From positions 1 through 36,402 of the forward strand of contig NZ_ALJF01000022.1 in NCBI RefSeq assembly GCF_000300855.1: DNA of 36,402 bases, read 5' to 3'. The first letter of the stretch is position 1. Every line of letters begins with the position of its first letter. Origin of the DNA: Agrobacterium albertimagni AOL15 (GTDB taxonomy: Bacteria; Pseudomonadota; Alphaproteobacteria; Rhizobiales; Rhizobiaceae). Shown here piece after piece: positions 8,228 to 16,006 of the stretch. The notes under the pieces are model-generated. The model was given only the letters and a program-made list of their open reading frames with translations. It searched no databases and was not told the origin of the DNA. The position numbers were made by a program, and so were the translations under genes.

Positions 8228-8245
8228 AACTTGGAACCCAGGAAA

Positions 8246-8884
8246 TTACGACCCGCGTTTGGCGAGCCAAGCGCGGGTTAGTTCTATGTCACCACCTTCA
8301 GGATCAAGTCCGTGGCCGCATGCCAGCTCGTGCCACTCGGCTTCAGCATTCGCGGCCATCAGCAGATTGACGAGACCGGCCGCGTCCGATCGCTTGCGCC
8401 TTTCATCATTTCTCGCTGACACGATCAGCACTGGCGTCCCGGTCAGGTCAGGAAAGCAGTTTTCGGCGAAAGGAATTTGTGGGCGAAGCAAGATGGCACC
8501 TGCCGCTGGAGCGGGGTGCCTTGCCATCAGTGCCGCTGCTGTTATCGCGCCGCTCGAGAAGCCGATCAGCAGTGCCGGTTGCCCATGCCTCTGCGCTACC
8601 TCGAACAGCAGGCGTGACAGTTCTTCTGTCCGCGCTTTGAGGTTCTCCTCGATGGAGCCGTCCTTACGCCTTCTAAAGAAGGTAAAGGAGGGGCCGGAGG
8701 GCTCGCGGCCCCGCGGGATATACTGGGGTCGGAGAGACGCCACTTCTCTCGCAAAGTCTGCCAGCGAGAGTTCGTTGTTGTTGCTGCCGTGCAGAAACAC
8801 CAGCGGCTGGAGTGGGCTCCCGACCTTACGGTAGACTGTGCAGAAGCCCGCAATTTCGCGAGCGCCTTCGCCGTTACTCCACAA
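8246..8884 (-). CDS. Alpha/beta hydrolase (phospholipase/carboxylesterase-like)
   Basis: This 212-residue serine hydrolase has the oxyanion strand FLHGSNNN (30-37). The nucleophile elbow is GFSSG with Ser110. The acid is in SARND (Asp160) and the base in CGHGLD (His191), giving a complete catalytic triad in the right order. Size and motifs match the small carboxylesterase/phospholipase group (YpfH-like), which hydrolyses short esters. The start overlaps the 3' end of the L,D-transpeptidase gene by 11 bases, so it is likely co-transcribed downstream of that gene. It has no signal peptide and should be cytoplasmic. The substrate is unknown. Confidence 0.82.
   Translation of the reverse strand: MWSNGEGAREIAGFCTVYRKVGSPLQPLVFLHGSNNNELSLADFAREVASLRPQYIPRGREPSGPSFTFFRRRKDGSIEENLKARTEELSRLLFEVAQRHGQPALLIGFSSGAITAAALMARHPAPAAGAILLRPQIPFAENCFPDLTGTPVLIVSARNDERRKRSDAAGLVNLLMAANAEAEWHELACGHGLDPEGGDIELTRAWLAKRGS
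8251..8278. terminator. Hairpin terminator inside the 3' end of the convergent hydrolase gene
   Basis: ACCCGCGTTTGG (8251-8262) pairs with CCAAGCGCGGGT (8267-8278), with one G:U pair and a CGAG loop. It lies 23 bases after the ParA stop and overlaps the last codons of the hydrolase. The trailing U-richness is weak on both strands (tTAGTTCT on plus, TAATTT on minus). It probably ends one or both convergent transcripts. Confidence 0.5.
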
Positions 8885-10229
8885 ATTCCACCGTTACGCC
8901 CGGCTTCACCATCTTGGCCAGTTCCGTGGCGTCCCAGTTGGTCAGGCGAATACAGCCATGGCTCTGGGTGCGGCCGATCTTGGAAGGCTCGGGCGTGCCG
9001 TGAATGCCGTAAGTGGGCTTGGAGAGCGCCAGCCAGACCGTTCCGACAGGGCCGTTCGGCCCCGGCGGAATCTGCAGGACCTGGGTGTTGTTGCCCTGCT
9101 GGAAATTGATCTTCGGATTGTAGGTGTAGCCCGGATTGAGAGCGATTCTTTCGATCGTGACCGTGCCGGACGGGGAAGGGGTGTCTGCGGAGCCGATGCT
9201 GGCCGGGTAGGCGGCAATGAGGCCACCATCTTCGCCATAGGCAAAGACCTGCTTCAGACCCTTGTTGGCGACGATGCGTGTGACGTTGCCCTTCTTGTAC
9301 GGGCCCGGCTCGACCACCTTGATCGTCGTGCCCGGGATCGAAAAATCGACGCCGGGGTTGAGTTCGCGCAGATAGCCCTCGTCCATGTGGAAGCGCTCGG
9401 CGAGCATCTCGGCCGTCGAGGTGTAGGACAGGGCCGGAAGCTGTGCCTTGTGGGCGTAATCGTCGGGGATCGACGCAACGAACGGGCCGGCGGCATCGCC
9501 GGCGGTGATCGTATAGCTCTTGATCGCGAGGCCGCCGGAGAGGCGCAGGCGCTCCAGGATGTCATCGGCGTTGTTCGGGTCGAGTGTCTCGCCGGTCATC
9601 TGCTCCCAGGCGACGATCGCCTTGTTGACGTTCTGGCCCATCTTGCCGTCGATGACGCCGGGCGAAATGCCTTCGCGGTCGAGGAACACCTGCAGGGCGG
9701 TGATCTCAAGGCGGGAGAGATTGCTTTTGACCGGGATTTCCGGCGTCACCGTGCGGGCCGGGGCTGTGTCGGCGGGGGCGGGAAGGTCCGGGCCGCCATA
9801 CGGCATGTCCTGAGGCAGGCCGTCGAGCGGCAGACTGTCACGCGGATCGACATCAGGAATAGACGCGGTTGTCACGTCGTCATCCCAACCCCGCGGCGCA
9901 GGCGCCGGCTCGGAATAGGGATCGTAAACGCCGGGCAGGCCGCGGTTTCCACCCCGCTGGCGCGGAGGGTAATAGCTTTCCGCCGGGATCTCGGTTGCGA
10001 CGAGATTGCCCCTGCGGTCGATCAGCACCGTTCGGCCCATCCGGTCGCGGCTGATCATGACTTCGCCGACTTCCGGGACATAGTCTAGGATATCGCCTTC
10101 CGGCGAGACGAGCACCATCTGGGTGTGGCGATCGTCATACACCGATTGTGCCGATGCAGTGCTCACCGAGGTGAGGGAGGCGGCGGCCAAAACCGCAAGT
10201 ATCAAGCTAGATTTCCTGAAGTCGAACAC
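8874..10229 (-). CDS. Exported L,D-transpeptidase (YkuD domain)
   Basis: This 451-residue protein starts with a Sec signal peptide (hydrophobic residues 8-22, likely cut after ASA near 27). A linker rich in Pro and acidic residues follows, then a peptidoglycan-binding helix bundle (about 175-215, RLEITALQVFLDREG) and a LysM-like stretch (AEMLAERF...ELNPGVDF). The C-terminal YkuD domain carries GIHGTPEP and the catalytic SHGCIRL, with Cys426. YkuD enzymes use a cysteine to make 3-3 cross-links or attach proteins to peptidoglycan in the periplasm. L,D-cross-links are prominent in polar-growing Rhizobiales, so a role in cell-wall remodelling is likely. It is divergent from the MarR gene across 157 bases. 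Confidence 0.93.
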   Translation of the reverse strand: MFDFRKSSLILAVLAAASLTSVSTASAQSVYDDRHTQMVLVSPEGDILDYVPEVGEVMISRDRMGRTVLIDRRGNLVATEIPAESYYPPRQRGGNRGLPGVYDPYSEPAPAPRGWDDDVTTASIPDVDPRDSLPLDGLPQDMPYGGPDLPAPADTAPARTVTPEIPVKSNLSRLEITALQVFLDREGISPGVIDGKMGQNVNKAIVAWEQMTGETLDPNNADDILERLRLSGGLAIKSYTITAGDAAGPFVASIPDDYAHKAQLPALSYTSTAEMLAERFHMDEGYLRELNPGVDFSIPGTTIKVVEPGPYKKGNVTRIVANKGLKQVFAYGEDGGLIAAYPASIGSADTPSPSGTVTIERIALNPGYTYNPKINFQQGNNTQVLQIPPGPNGPVGTVWLALSKPTYGIHGTPEPSKIGRTQSHGCIRLTNWDATELAKMVKPGVTVEFVE

Positions 10230-10294
10230 GATGCGGATTCCTCGTCTGAGCCGGCGACAAACGCGATAAATTTGACACTAATGTGGAAAAGGTG

Positions 10295-10309
10295 AATTCA
10301 TAATGAATT
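10295..10309. promoter_or_regulatory. AT-rich inverted repeat in the L,D-transpeptidase/marR gap, candidate MarR operator
   Basis: AATTCAT-a-ATGAATT is a perfect 7+7 inverted repeat with a one-base centre, 65 bases before the L,D-transpeptidase start and 77 bases before the marR start. MarR dimers typically bind AT-rich palindromes of about this size near their own promoter. A TTGACA hexamer at 10272-10277 lies just upstream, though no well-spaced -10 is obvious. Binding is inferred. Confidence 0.45.
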
Positions 10310-10386
10310 TAGAGTTAACTCGCTGTGGGGGCGGAAGAGATAACCGGGCTGGATGCAGGGTCGCAGTGCCGGGTTGAGGGGGGATA

Positions 10387-10869
10387 ATGCAGGATAGACT
10401 GAGGATGGAGGCATTCATGCCCTTCCGGCTTTTACGCGTGGCCGAAAGCGTTGACCACGGCTTCACGCAGTTCTGCGGCCCGGAAGACGAGCTGTCCTGG
10501 TCCGAATGGCAGGTTCTCTGGTCGTTGGGCGAACACACGCCGACGACAGCGAAAGCCATTTCTTCGCATTCGGGTCTGTCCAAGACGAAAATCAGCCGTG
10601 CCGTGAAGGTGCTGGAGGACAAGGGTTATCTCATTCGCAAGAAGGATCGATCGGATCGGCGCTTTGAACTTCTGTCTCTAACGCATAAGGGGCAGCACAG
10701 GTTCGAGCGCCTTGCCGACGAGGCGGGTGCCTTCCAGCGGTGGCTTGAGCGCAGCGTCAACATCGCCTATCTCTCCTCGCTCGATAGCGGGCTCGTGGGC
10801 TTGGAGGATCTCATTTCCACCGGTCACCTCAGGGCTCCGCAGCGGCAGGCCGAGGAACCTCTTGCATGA
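10387..10869 (+). CDS. MarR-family transcriptional regulator
   Basis: This 160-residue winged-helix protein has the MarR core. TAKAISSHSGLSKTKISRAVKVLEDKGYLIR (about 57-87) contains the recognition helix, and the wing carries the DRSDRR motif (90-95), typical of the family. MarR dimers usually repress their own operon and release DNA on binding a small aromatic or phenolic ligand. Possible starts are 10387, 10405 and 10417; I use 10387, after a purine-rich gagggggg. The stop overlaps the next gene (ATGA at 10866), so regulator and epimerase-like protein are coupled. An inverted repeat at 10295-10309 may be its operator. The ligand is unknown. Confidence 0.88.
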   Translation: MQDRLRMEAFMPFRLLRVAESVDHGFTQFCGPEDELSWSEWQVLWSLGEHTPTTAKAISSHSGLSKTKISRAVKVLEDKGYLIRKKDRSDRRFELLSLTHKGQHRFERLADEAGAFQRWLERSVNIAYLSSLDSGLVGLEDLISTGHLRAPQRQAEEPLA

Positions 10870-11693
10870 TCACTTTTTCCGGTCTCAGGGGACCGCGTCT
10901 GGCGCTCGACGAAAGCTCGGTATTCGATATCGGCTCCTGCGTTGTCGATGGCGTCGATCTGTCACCCGGCCGGGCGATCCCCGATGACGGCGATCCGCGA
11001 ATCGATCATTCCCTGGAAGGATTCCTGTTCACCTGCGGTCCCGACCATATCCGTCATCGCGAGCCGATCGTGGGTACGGACCGGCACTATCCCCTGCATG
11101 GCTCATTCTCCGCCAGCCCGGCGCATTCGATCGAGATGACGGTCGAGGGGGAGGATCTCGTGGCGCGGGCCGTGGTCGATGTGACACTCGCGGCCGGTGG
11201 CCATGCGCAGTTGCGGCGGCAGTGGCGCCTGAAGGCCGAGAGCGGCGAGGTGCAGCTTTCCGATACCGTCGTGAACGTCGGCGAAACCGCCTTTCCGACC
11301 TTTCTGATGTATCACTTGAATTTGGGCGCCAAGCACTTCGACGACGAAACGCTGCTCGAAGGGGCGATGCTCGACGGCGGCGGTTTTCCCTGGGCCTTCG
11401 GCGAAGCGGACGGCGGCATCTTCTGCGTGCCCGCAGGCCATGGCGGCTGGGCGGAACTGCGTCTGGGGCCGATCGCGGCGATCGGCGGCAAGCGGCTGAA
11501 GGTCCGTTTCCGAACCGATACGCTGCCGCATCTGCAGATGTGGCGAAACCAGAAAGCGCCTGCGCATGTGCTCGGCATCGAGCCCGTGTCGCATCGCTGG
11601 GTCGGGCGTGCCGAGCTCGAGGCAGCCGGCGAATTCACCATCCTGCAACCGGGCGAAAGCCGCGACTACGGGCTTGCATTTTCCTTCGTCTGA
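10866..11693 (+). CDS. Aldose 1-epimerase-like protein (DUF4432-type galactose-mutarotase fold)
   Basis: The 275-residue protein looks like a galactose-mutarotase-fold enzyme. It shows PLHGSFSASPA, MYHLNLGAK and a late GIEPVSHRWVGR, which match the His/Glu positions used for sugar binding and ring-opening in this superfamily. DUF4432 members are annotated as aldose-1-epimerase-like, with few characterised substrates. It has no signal peptide. It is translationally coupled to the MarR gene (ATGA overlap), suggesting MarR controls it and that its substrate or a related compound is the inducer. No sugar transporter or kinase is adjacent, so the sugar cannot be inferred. Confidence 0.78.
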   Translation: MITFSGLRGPRLALDESSVFDIGSCVVDGVDLSPGRAIPDDGDPRIDHSLEGFLFTCGPDHIRHREPIVGTDRHYPLHGSFSASPAHSIEMTVEGEDLVARAVVDVTLAAGGHAQLRRQWRLKAESGEVQLSDTVVNVGETAFPTFLMYHLNLGAKHFDDETLLEGAMLDGGGFPWAFGEADGGIFCVPAGHGGWAELRLGPIAAIGGKRLKVRFRTDTLPHLQMWRNQKAPAHVLGIEPVSHRWVGRAELEAAGEFTILQPGESRDYGLAFSFV

Positions 11694-11778
11694 CGATCGA
11701 TCGGTGATCCCCCGCGATTGACGCTCAGGGATGCCCGTCGTAGATGTTTGGCCCCAAGGAAACTGACGAGGAGCCCCG

Positions 11779-12117
11779 ATGAACATCCGTGAGATCAACG
11801 AGGAATATTCGGTCAGCGGCCAGATCACAGTCGACGAGGTCGACGAGATCAAGGCGCTCGGCTTCAAGTCCATCGTCTGCCATCGCCCCGATGGCGAGGA
11901 GTTCGGCCAGCCGGAATTCGCGGCGGTTGCCAAACGCGCCGAAGAACTGGGCCTCAAGATCAAGCATGTGCCGGTCGGACCGATGGGCGTCACGCCGGCC
12001 GCGGTCGCCGACATGGTCGATGCGCTGGAAGAGTTCGAGCGCCCGATGCTCGGCTACTGCCGTTCCGGCGCCCGCTCGACGGCGACCTACGAACACGCAC
12101 AGCGCCAGCGCGGCTGA
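11779..12117 (+). CDS. DUF442/TIGR01244-family protein (Blh N-domain-like phosphatase or rhodanese fold)
   Basis: This 112-residue single-domain protein matches the N-terminal domain of the Blh protein (TIGR01244, DUF442). It begins INEEYSVSGQITVDEV and ends at the active-site loop YCRSGARST with Cys94 and Arg99. The spacing is C-x4-R, as in rhodaneses, and shorter than the C-x5-R of classical protein-tyrosine phosphatases, so phosphatase activity should not be assumed. In some bacteria the domain is fused to a beta-lactamase-like sulfur dioxygenase (Blh) and linked to sulfide handling; here it stands alone. A GAGGAG Shine-Dalgarno precedes the ATG. A RidA-family gene follows after 82 bases. 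Confidence 0.85.
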   Translation: MNIREINEEYSVSGQITVDEVDEIKALGFKSIVCHRPDGEEFGQPEFAAVAKRAEELGLKIKHVPVGPMGVTPAAVADMVDALEEFERPMLGYCRSGARSTATYEHAQRQRG

Positions 12118-12199
12118 TTTCCCATTTCCGATTTTGCGGCCGGACCATCTCGTTCCGGCCGTCTGTCTTCGTTCACCAGTCTCAAGCAGGAGTATCCCC

Positions 12200-12541
12200 A
12201 TGAGCATCAAGCGTATCGAGCCCGGCAAGCGCATGAGCGGCGCCGTCGTCCACGGCAACACCGTCTACCTCGCAGGCCAGGTTGGCGAAGGCTCGACCGT
12301 GACCGAGCAGTCGAAGTCGGCACTCGCCGAAGTCGACCGCCTGCTGGCTGCCGCCGGTTCGGACAAGTCGAAGATCCTGCAGACGATCATCTACCTCTCG
12401 GACATGTCGACCTTCGGCGAAATGAACGCCGTCTGGGAAGCCTGGATCGACCCGGCCAACCCGCCGGCCCGCGCAACAAGCGGTGCGCCGCTTGCGACGC
12501 CGGACTATCTGGTCGAATTCATCGTCACGGCTGCTGTCTGA
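12200..12541 (+). CDS. RidA-family (YjgF/YER057c/UK114) enamine/imine deaminase homologue
   Basis: This 113-residue protein has the RidA chorismate-mutase-like fold: VYLAGQVGE near residue 25, a central KILQTIIYLSDMS strand-helix, and PPARATSGAPLA, whose Arg sits where RidA proteins bind the substrate carboxylate. Active RidA members hydrolyse reactive 2-aminoacrylate-type enamines formed by PLP enzymes, though other Rid subfamilies may not. The start is ATG 12200, with aagcagga upstream; longer open frame before it is not coding. It ends 25 bases before a strong bidirectional terminator. Subfamily and true activity cannot be settled here. Confidence 0.88.
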   Translation: MSIKRIEPGKRMSGAVVHGNTVYLAGQVGEGSTVTEQSKSALAEVDRLLAAAGSDKSKILQTIIYLSDMSTFGEMNAVWEAWIDPANPPARATSGAPLATPDYLVEFIVTAAV

Positions 12542-12566
12542 TCTTTCAGGGCAATGTCTGGAATGC

Positions 12567-12595
12567 AAAAGGCCGGGAGCGATCCCGGCCTTTTT
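12567..12595. terminator. Bidirectional terminator between RidA-family and DMT-exporter genes
   Basis: GGCCGGGA (12571-12578) pairs with TCCCGGCC (12583-12590) across a GCGA loop. It is flanked by AAAA on the left and TTTTT on the right, so each strand reads as a GC stem followed by U residues. It sits between two convergent genes. Confidence 0.9.
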
Positions 12596-12623
12596 GTTGT
12601 TTTCTCAAGCGCTTGCTCAGGGT

Positions 12624-13568
12624 TCACGGTTTCGCGGTCGTGCCGGACTTGCGTCGCCAGCCAAGAAGCCAGCGATACAGGCGTCCGTCTATCGAGAGCA
12701 GTCCAAGCGCTATGAGGACCATGCCGGCAAAATGGTTGGATGCCAGTATTTCGCCGAGGAACAGATAGCCAAGCAGGATAGCGCTGACCGGGATCAGCAA
12801 CGTAACAAGGGAGCTGTTGATCGCGCCGCCGACCGAGAGGATGTGGAAGAACAGGATATAGGCGAGCGCCGTGGAGAGCAGCCCTAGGCCAAGAAGTGCT
12901 GCGATGGTGGTTACTCCCGGCATTGTCAGATGCCAGGGCATGTCGATCAGCGTAACTACGGGTATCATCAGCAGCGTTGTCGCCAACACCTGGCCGAATG
13001 CACTGGTGGCCGGCGAGATGCCCATGCGCCGGAACCGCCGCCCGAAGACACCCGCGAAGCCATAGGACAGGGCCGCACCGAGGCAGGCGAGGACGGGCAT
13101 AAGCGGAATGCCCTCGGTCTTTACGCCGTTTCCGGCCATCAGTACCGCCACACCCGAAAATCCAAGCGCGATGCCCACGAGCTTGTTGCGAGTCATGCCT
13201 TCGTCTGCTGTCAGAAAATGCGCGACGAGGATTGAGAAGATCGGCGTGGTCGCGTTGAGGATCGAGGCCAGACCGCTGGCAATCTGGGTCTGCCCCCAGG
13301 ATAGAAGCGTGAAGGGAATGAGGTTGTTGAGGAGCCCCATGCCGAAGAAGGCAGTCCAGGTGGCCGCGTCTGTGGGGATGGGCTGGCGGCGGATGCGCAA
13401 ATAGACAAGCAGAGCCAATGTCGCGATCGCCACGCGGGCCAGGACCACCGTGAGCGGCGGAAGCTCAGAGAGAGCGACTTTGGAAAAGAAGAAGGAGCCG
13501 CCCCACAGAACGGACAGTGCCAAGAGTAGAGCCCAGCCGGTGAGGCTCATGGATTGGTTCTGCTGCAT
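12624..13568 (-). CDS. DMT-superfamily (EamA) transporter, probable metabolite exporter
   Basis: From ATG 13568 this is a 314-residue membrane protein with ten predicted helices in two EamA repeats. The first begins SMSLTGWALLLALSVLWGGSFFF, typed here in part as ALSVLWGGSFF, and the second after about residue 160. WGGSFFFSK is the standard EamA opening. Such proteins usually export amino acids, nucleosides or other metabolites. The frame is open to 13757 but the extra 63 residues are polar and unlike the family, and would overlap the divergent Ada-like gene, so I prefer 13568 (13550 is also possible). It has no specific substrate clue. Confidence 0.85.
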   Translation of the reverse strand: MQQNQSMSLTGWALLLALSVLWGGSFFFSKVALSELPPLTVVLARVAIATLALLVYLRIRRQPIPTDAATWTAFFGMGLLNNLIPFTLLSWGQTQIASGLASILNATTPIFSILVAHFLTADEGMTRNKLVGIALGFSGVAVLMAGNGVKTEGIPLMPVLACLGAALSYGFAGVFGRRFRRMGISPATSAFGQVLATTLLMIPVVTLIDMPWHLTMPGVTTIAALLGLGLLSTALAYILFFHILSVGGAINSSLVTLLIPVSAILLGYLFLGEILASNHFAGMVLIALGLLSIDGRLYRWLLGWRRKSGTTAKP

Positions 13569-13683
13569 CCGAAAGGTTCCGTCGTAGATCGGTTGGCCAT
13601 GTGTGGCCCGCCGAGCCGTGGTTTGCTCGCCGGATTCGGACTCTGTCCTTTTGACGCTCCGAACGCTGGTGTAATCTCGCATC

Positions 13684-14268
13684 ATGAGCTTGGATATCCA
13701 CCAATGTGAGCAGGCATGGCTTGCGCGTGATCCGCAGTTTGACGGCCGATTCTTCATTGGCGTTCGAACAACCGGGATCTATTGCCGTTGCGTCTGCCCG
13801 GTGCGCCAGCCTTATCGCTGCAATATCGAATTCCTGCCGAGTGCGGCGGCGGCCGAACTGGCCGGCTATCGCCCGTGCCTACGCTGTCGGCCGGAAACGG
13901 CGCCTTTCAGTCCGGCCTGGAAGGGCAGTGCGGCAATCGTAGAGCGAGCAGCAAGACTGATCCGCGACGAAGGGGCACTCGATGCGCCGGATGCGACCGT
14001 CGAGGCGCTTGCGGCCCGCGTCGGCGTCGGCGGGCGGCATCTCTCGCGGCTGTTTCAGAAGCATCTCGGCGCAAGCCCGCTGCAGGTGGCGAAAACGGCG
14101 CGGGTTCAGCGCGCCAAGCGCTTGCTGACCGGAACGGATCTGGCGATCACCGAGATTGCGCTGCAGGCGGGTTTTGGAAGCGTCAGGCGGTTCAATGCCG
14201 TTTTTCAGGAGGTTTACAAACGACCACCGACGGCGATCAAACGGAGTTCGTCGACACGGCCATCGTGA
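13684..14268 (+). CDS. Ada N-terminal (methylphosphotriester) domain fused to AraC-type DNA-binding domain
   Basis: The 194-residue protein has two parts. Residues 1-75 are the Ada zinc domain: RTTGIYCRCVC and RPCLRC supply Cys34, Cys38, Cys65 and Cys68 with exactly the spacing of E. coli Ada Cys38/42/69/72, so Cys34 should accept methyl groups from DNA phosphotriesters. Residues about 85-187 are an AraC helix-turn-helix pair (VEALAARVGVGGRHLSRLF; ITEIALQAGFGSVRRFN). There is no O6-methylguanine transferase or AlkA glycosylase domain. In many relatives the same N-terminal half continues into AlkA (about 490 residues), so this is either a stand-alone AdaA-type regulator or a shortened one. It probably activates alkylation-response genes. 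Confidence 0.85.
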   Translation: MSLDIHQCEQAWLARDPQFDGRFFIGVRTTGIYCRCVCPVRQPYRCNIEFLPSAAAAELAGYRPCLRCRPETAPFSPAWKGSAAIVERAARLIRDEGALDAPDATVEALAARVGVGGRHLSRLFQKHLGASPLQVAKTARVQRAKRLLTGTDLAITEIALQAGFGSVRRFNAVFQEVYKRPPTAIKRSSSTRPS

Positions 14269-14304
14269 TTGCCCCTTGTTGCGCGGAGACCTCTGCGCAA
14301 ACAC

Positions 14305-14332
14305 AAAAATGGCCGGCTATGAACCGGCCATT
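14305..14332 (-). terminator. Rho-independent terminator for the TPP-enzyme/CoA-transferase operon
   Basis: AATGGCCGG (14308-14316) pairs with CCGGCCATT (14324-14332) around a 7-base loop. On the minus strand the stem is followed by TTTTTGTGT. It lies 21 bases beyond the TPP-enzyme stop and probably also helps end the convergent Ada-like transcript, whose U-run (ttctgtt) is weaker. Confidence 0.8.
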
Positions 14333-14353
14333 CTGTTCCGATTCAATCGGCTG

Positions 14354-16006
14354 TCAGGCTTTGTTTCGAATTTGAGTCAGCGTCCTTGTCGGGGTGATCG
14401 CTTCCGGATCGAGCTTGATCTCGATGATCGCAGGCTTGCCGGAAGCGCGGGCGCGCAGGAAGGCGGGGGCGAAATCCTCCGTCTTCTCGACGGTTTCGCC
14501 GTGGCCGCCATAGGCCTTGGCGAGTGCGGCGAAATCGGGGTTCGTCAGATCGGTGGCACTGACGCGACCCGGATATTCGCGCTCCTGATGCATGCGGATC
14601 GTGCCATACATGCTGTTGTTGATGACAAGCGTGATGATCGGCAGATTGTAGCGGATGGCGGTTGCGAATTCCTGGCCATGCATCATGAAACAGCCGTCGC
14701 CGGCAAAGCAGATGACCTCACGTTTGGGGAAGAGTTGCTTGGCGGCGACTGCTGCCGGAAGACCATAACCCATGGAGCCGGAGGTTGGAGCAGCCTGGGT
14801 GTTGAAGGCCTGGAAACGGTGGAAGCGATGCAGCCAGGTGGCGTAATTACCCGCACCATTGGTGAAGATGGCGTCCTTCGGCGTATTGGCCTCGATCCAT
14901 TCCATGATCGGGCCCATCTGCACAGTACCAGGGCAGGCCTTCGGCGGCGTCGACCAGGCGAGATAGGCGGCGTGCATGGTCTCGGTGCGTCCAGCCCAGG
15001 CCGGGGCGGCAGGTGCATCGAGCGATGCGAGTGCTGCCACGAATTCCTCAGGGGCGGCGCAGATTGCGAGATCGGCGCGGTAGACGCGGCCGAGTTCGGA
15101 CGGGTCTGGGTGGATGTGGACCAGTTTTTGCGCCGGGTAGGGGATGTCCATCAGGGTGTAGGAAGAGGACGGCATTTCCGAGAAGCGGCCGCCGAGCAGG
15201 ATCAGGAGATCGGCTTCCTTCACTTCCTTGGCGAGCGCCGGGTTGATGCCGATGCCGACATCGCCGGCGTAAGACGGATGCAAGTGATCGAAGAGCATCT
15301 GGCGGCGGAAGGAGCAGCCGACCGGCAGCTTGAACTTTGCGGCAAAAGCCTGGATGCCGGCGACCGAGGTTTCGCTCCAGCGGGTGCCTCCGAGAACCAC
15401 CATCGGGCGCTTGGCGGTTTTTAGCAATTCGCCGAGGGCGGCGATCTGAGAGGGGCCAGGATGGGCCTCGACGGAGGTGTAGGGTTTCGCTTCCGGCGCT
15501 TCGACTTCGTCGAGCAGCATGTCTTCCGGCAGCGTCAGCACGACCGGGCCGGGGCGGCCCGAGGTGGCGACGGCAAAGGCGCGGGTGATGAATTCCGGGA
15601 TGCGGCGGGCGTCGTCGATCTCGCCAACCCATTTGGCGAATTCGGTGAAGGCGCGGCGGTATTCGACTTCCTGGAAAGCTTCGCGCTCCTTCATGTCGCG
15701 GCCGATCTGGCCGATGAAGAGGATCATCGGGATCGAATCCTGCTTTGCCACATGCAGGCCGGCAGAGGCGTTCGTCGCGCCCGGACCACGGGTCACCATG
15801 CAGATGCCGGGTTTGCCGGTGAGGCGGCCCCAGGTGTCGGCCATCATCGCGGCGCCGCCTTCCTGGCGGCAGACCAACGTCTCGATGCCGCTGTCTTTGA
15901 GCGCGTCGAGCACGGCGAGATAGCTTTCGCCGGGAACGCAGGACACGCGCTCGACGCCGTTGGCCTTCAAGGCTTCGACAACAAGGGCTCCGCCGGTTCT
16001 CTTCAT
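14354..16006 (-). CDS. Thiamine-pyrophosphate-dependent enzyme (acetolactate-synthase-like)
   Basis: This 550-residue protein has the three-domain layout of acetolactate-synthase-like TPP enzymes. The N-terminal PYR domain has the cofactor-activating glutamate (Glu49 in CRQEGGAAMMAD) and GPGATN. A middle nucleotide-binding-like domain lies at about 190-330. The C-terminal PP domain has the metal/TPP motif AGDGCFMM ending in VINN. Substrate is undetermined: the family decarboxylates 2-keto acids or oxalyl-CoA and makes acetohydroxy acids. The start overlaps the stop of the CaiB/BaiF gene by four bases, so the two should be made together and may act in one route. No small regulatory subunit (IlvH) is nearby, which argues against branched-chain amino-acid synthesis. 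Confidence 0.88.
   Translation of the reverse strand: MKRTGGALVVEALKANGVERVSCVPGESYLAVLDALKDSGIETLVCRQEGGAAMMADTWGRLTGKPGICMVTRGPGATNASAGLHVAKQDSIPMILFIGQIGRDMKEREAFQEVEYRRAFTEFAKWVGEIDDARRIPEFITRAFAVATSGRPGPVVLTLPEDMLLDEVEAPEAKPYTSVEAHPGPSQIAALGELLKTAKRPMVVLGGTRWSETSVAGIQAFAAKFKLPVGCSFRRQMLFDHLHPSYAGDVGIGINPALAKEVKEADLLILLGGRFSEMPSSSYTLMDIPYPAQKLVHIHPDPSELGRVYRADLAICAAPEEFVAALASLDAPAAPAWAGRTETMHAAYLAWSTPPKACPGTVQMGPIMEWIEANTPKDAIFTNGAGNYATWLHRFHRFQAFNTQAAPTSGSMGYGLPAAVAAKQLFPKREVICFAGDGCFMMHGQEFATAIRYNLPIITLVINNSMYGTIRMHQEREYPGRVSATDLTNPDFAALAKAYGGHGETVEKTEDFAPAFLRARASGKPAIIEIKLDPEAITPTRTLTQIRNKA

Noticed and set aside
13569..13757. N-terminal extension of the DMT transporter
   Set aside because: It is polar and not family-like, and overlaps the divergent Ada-type coding region.
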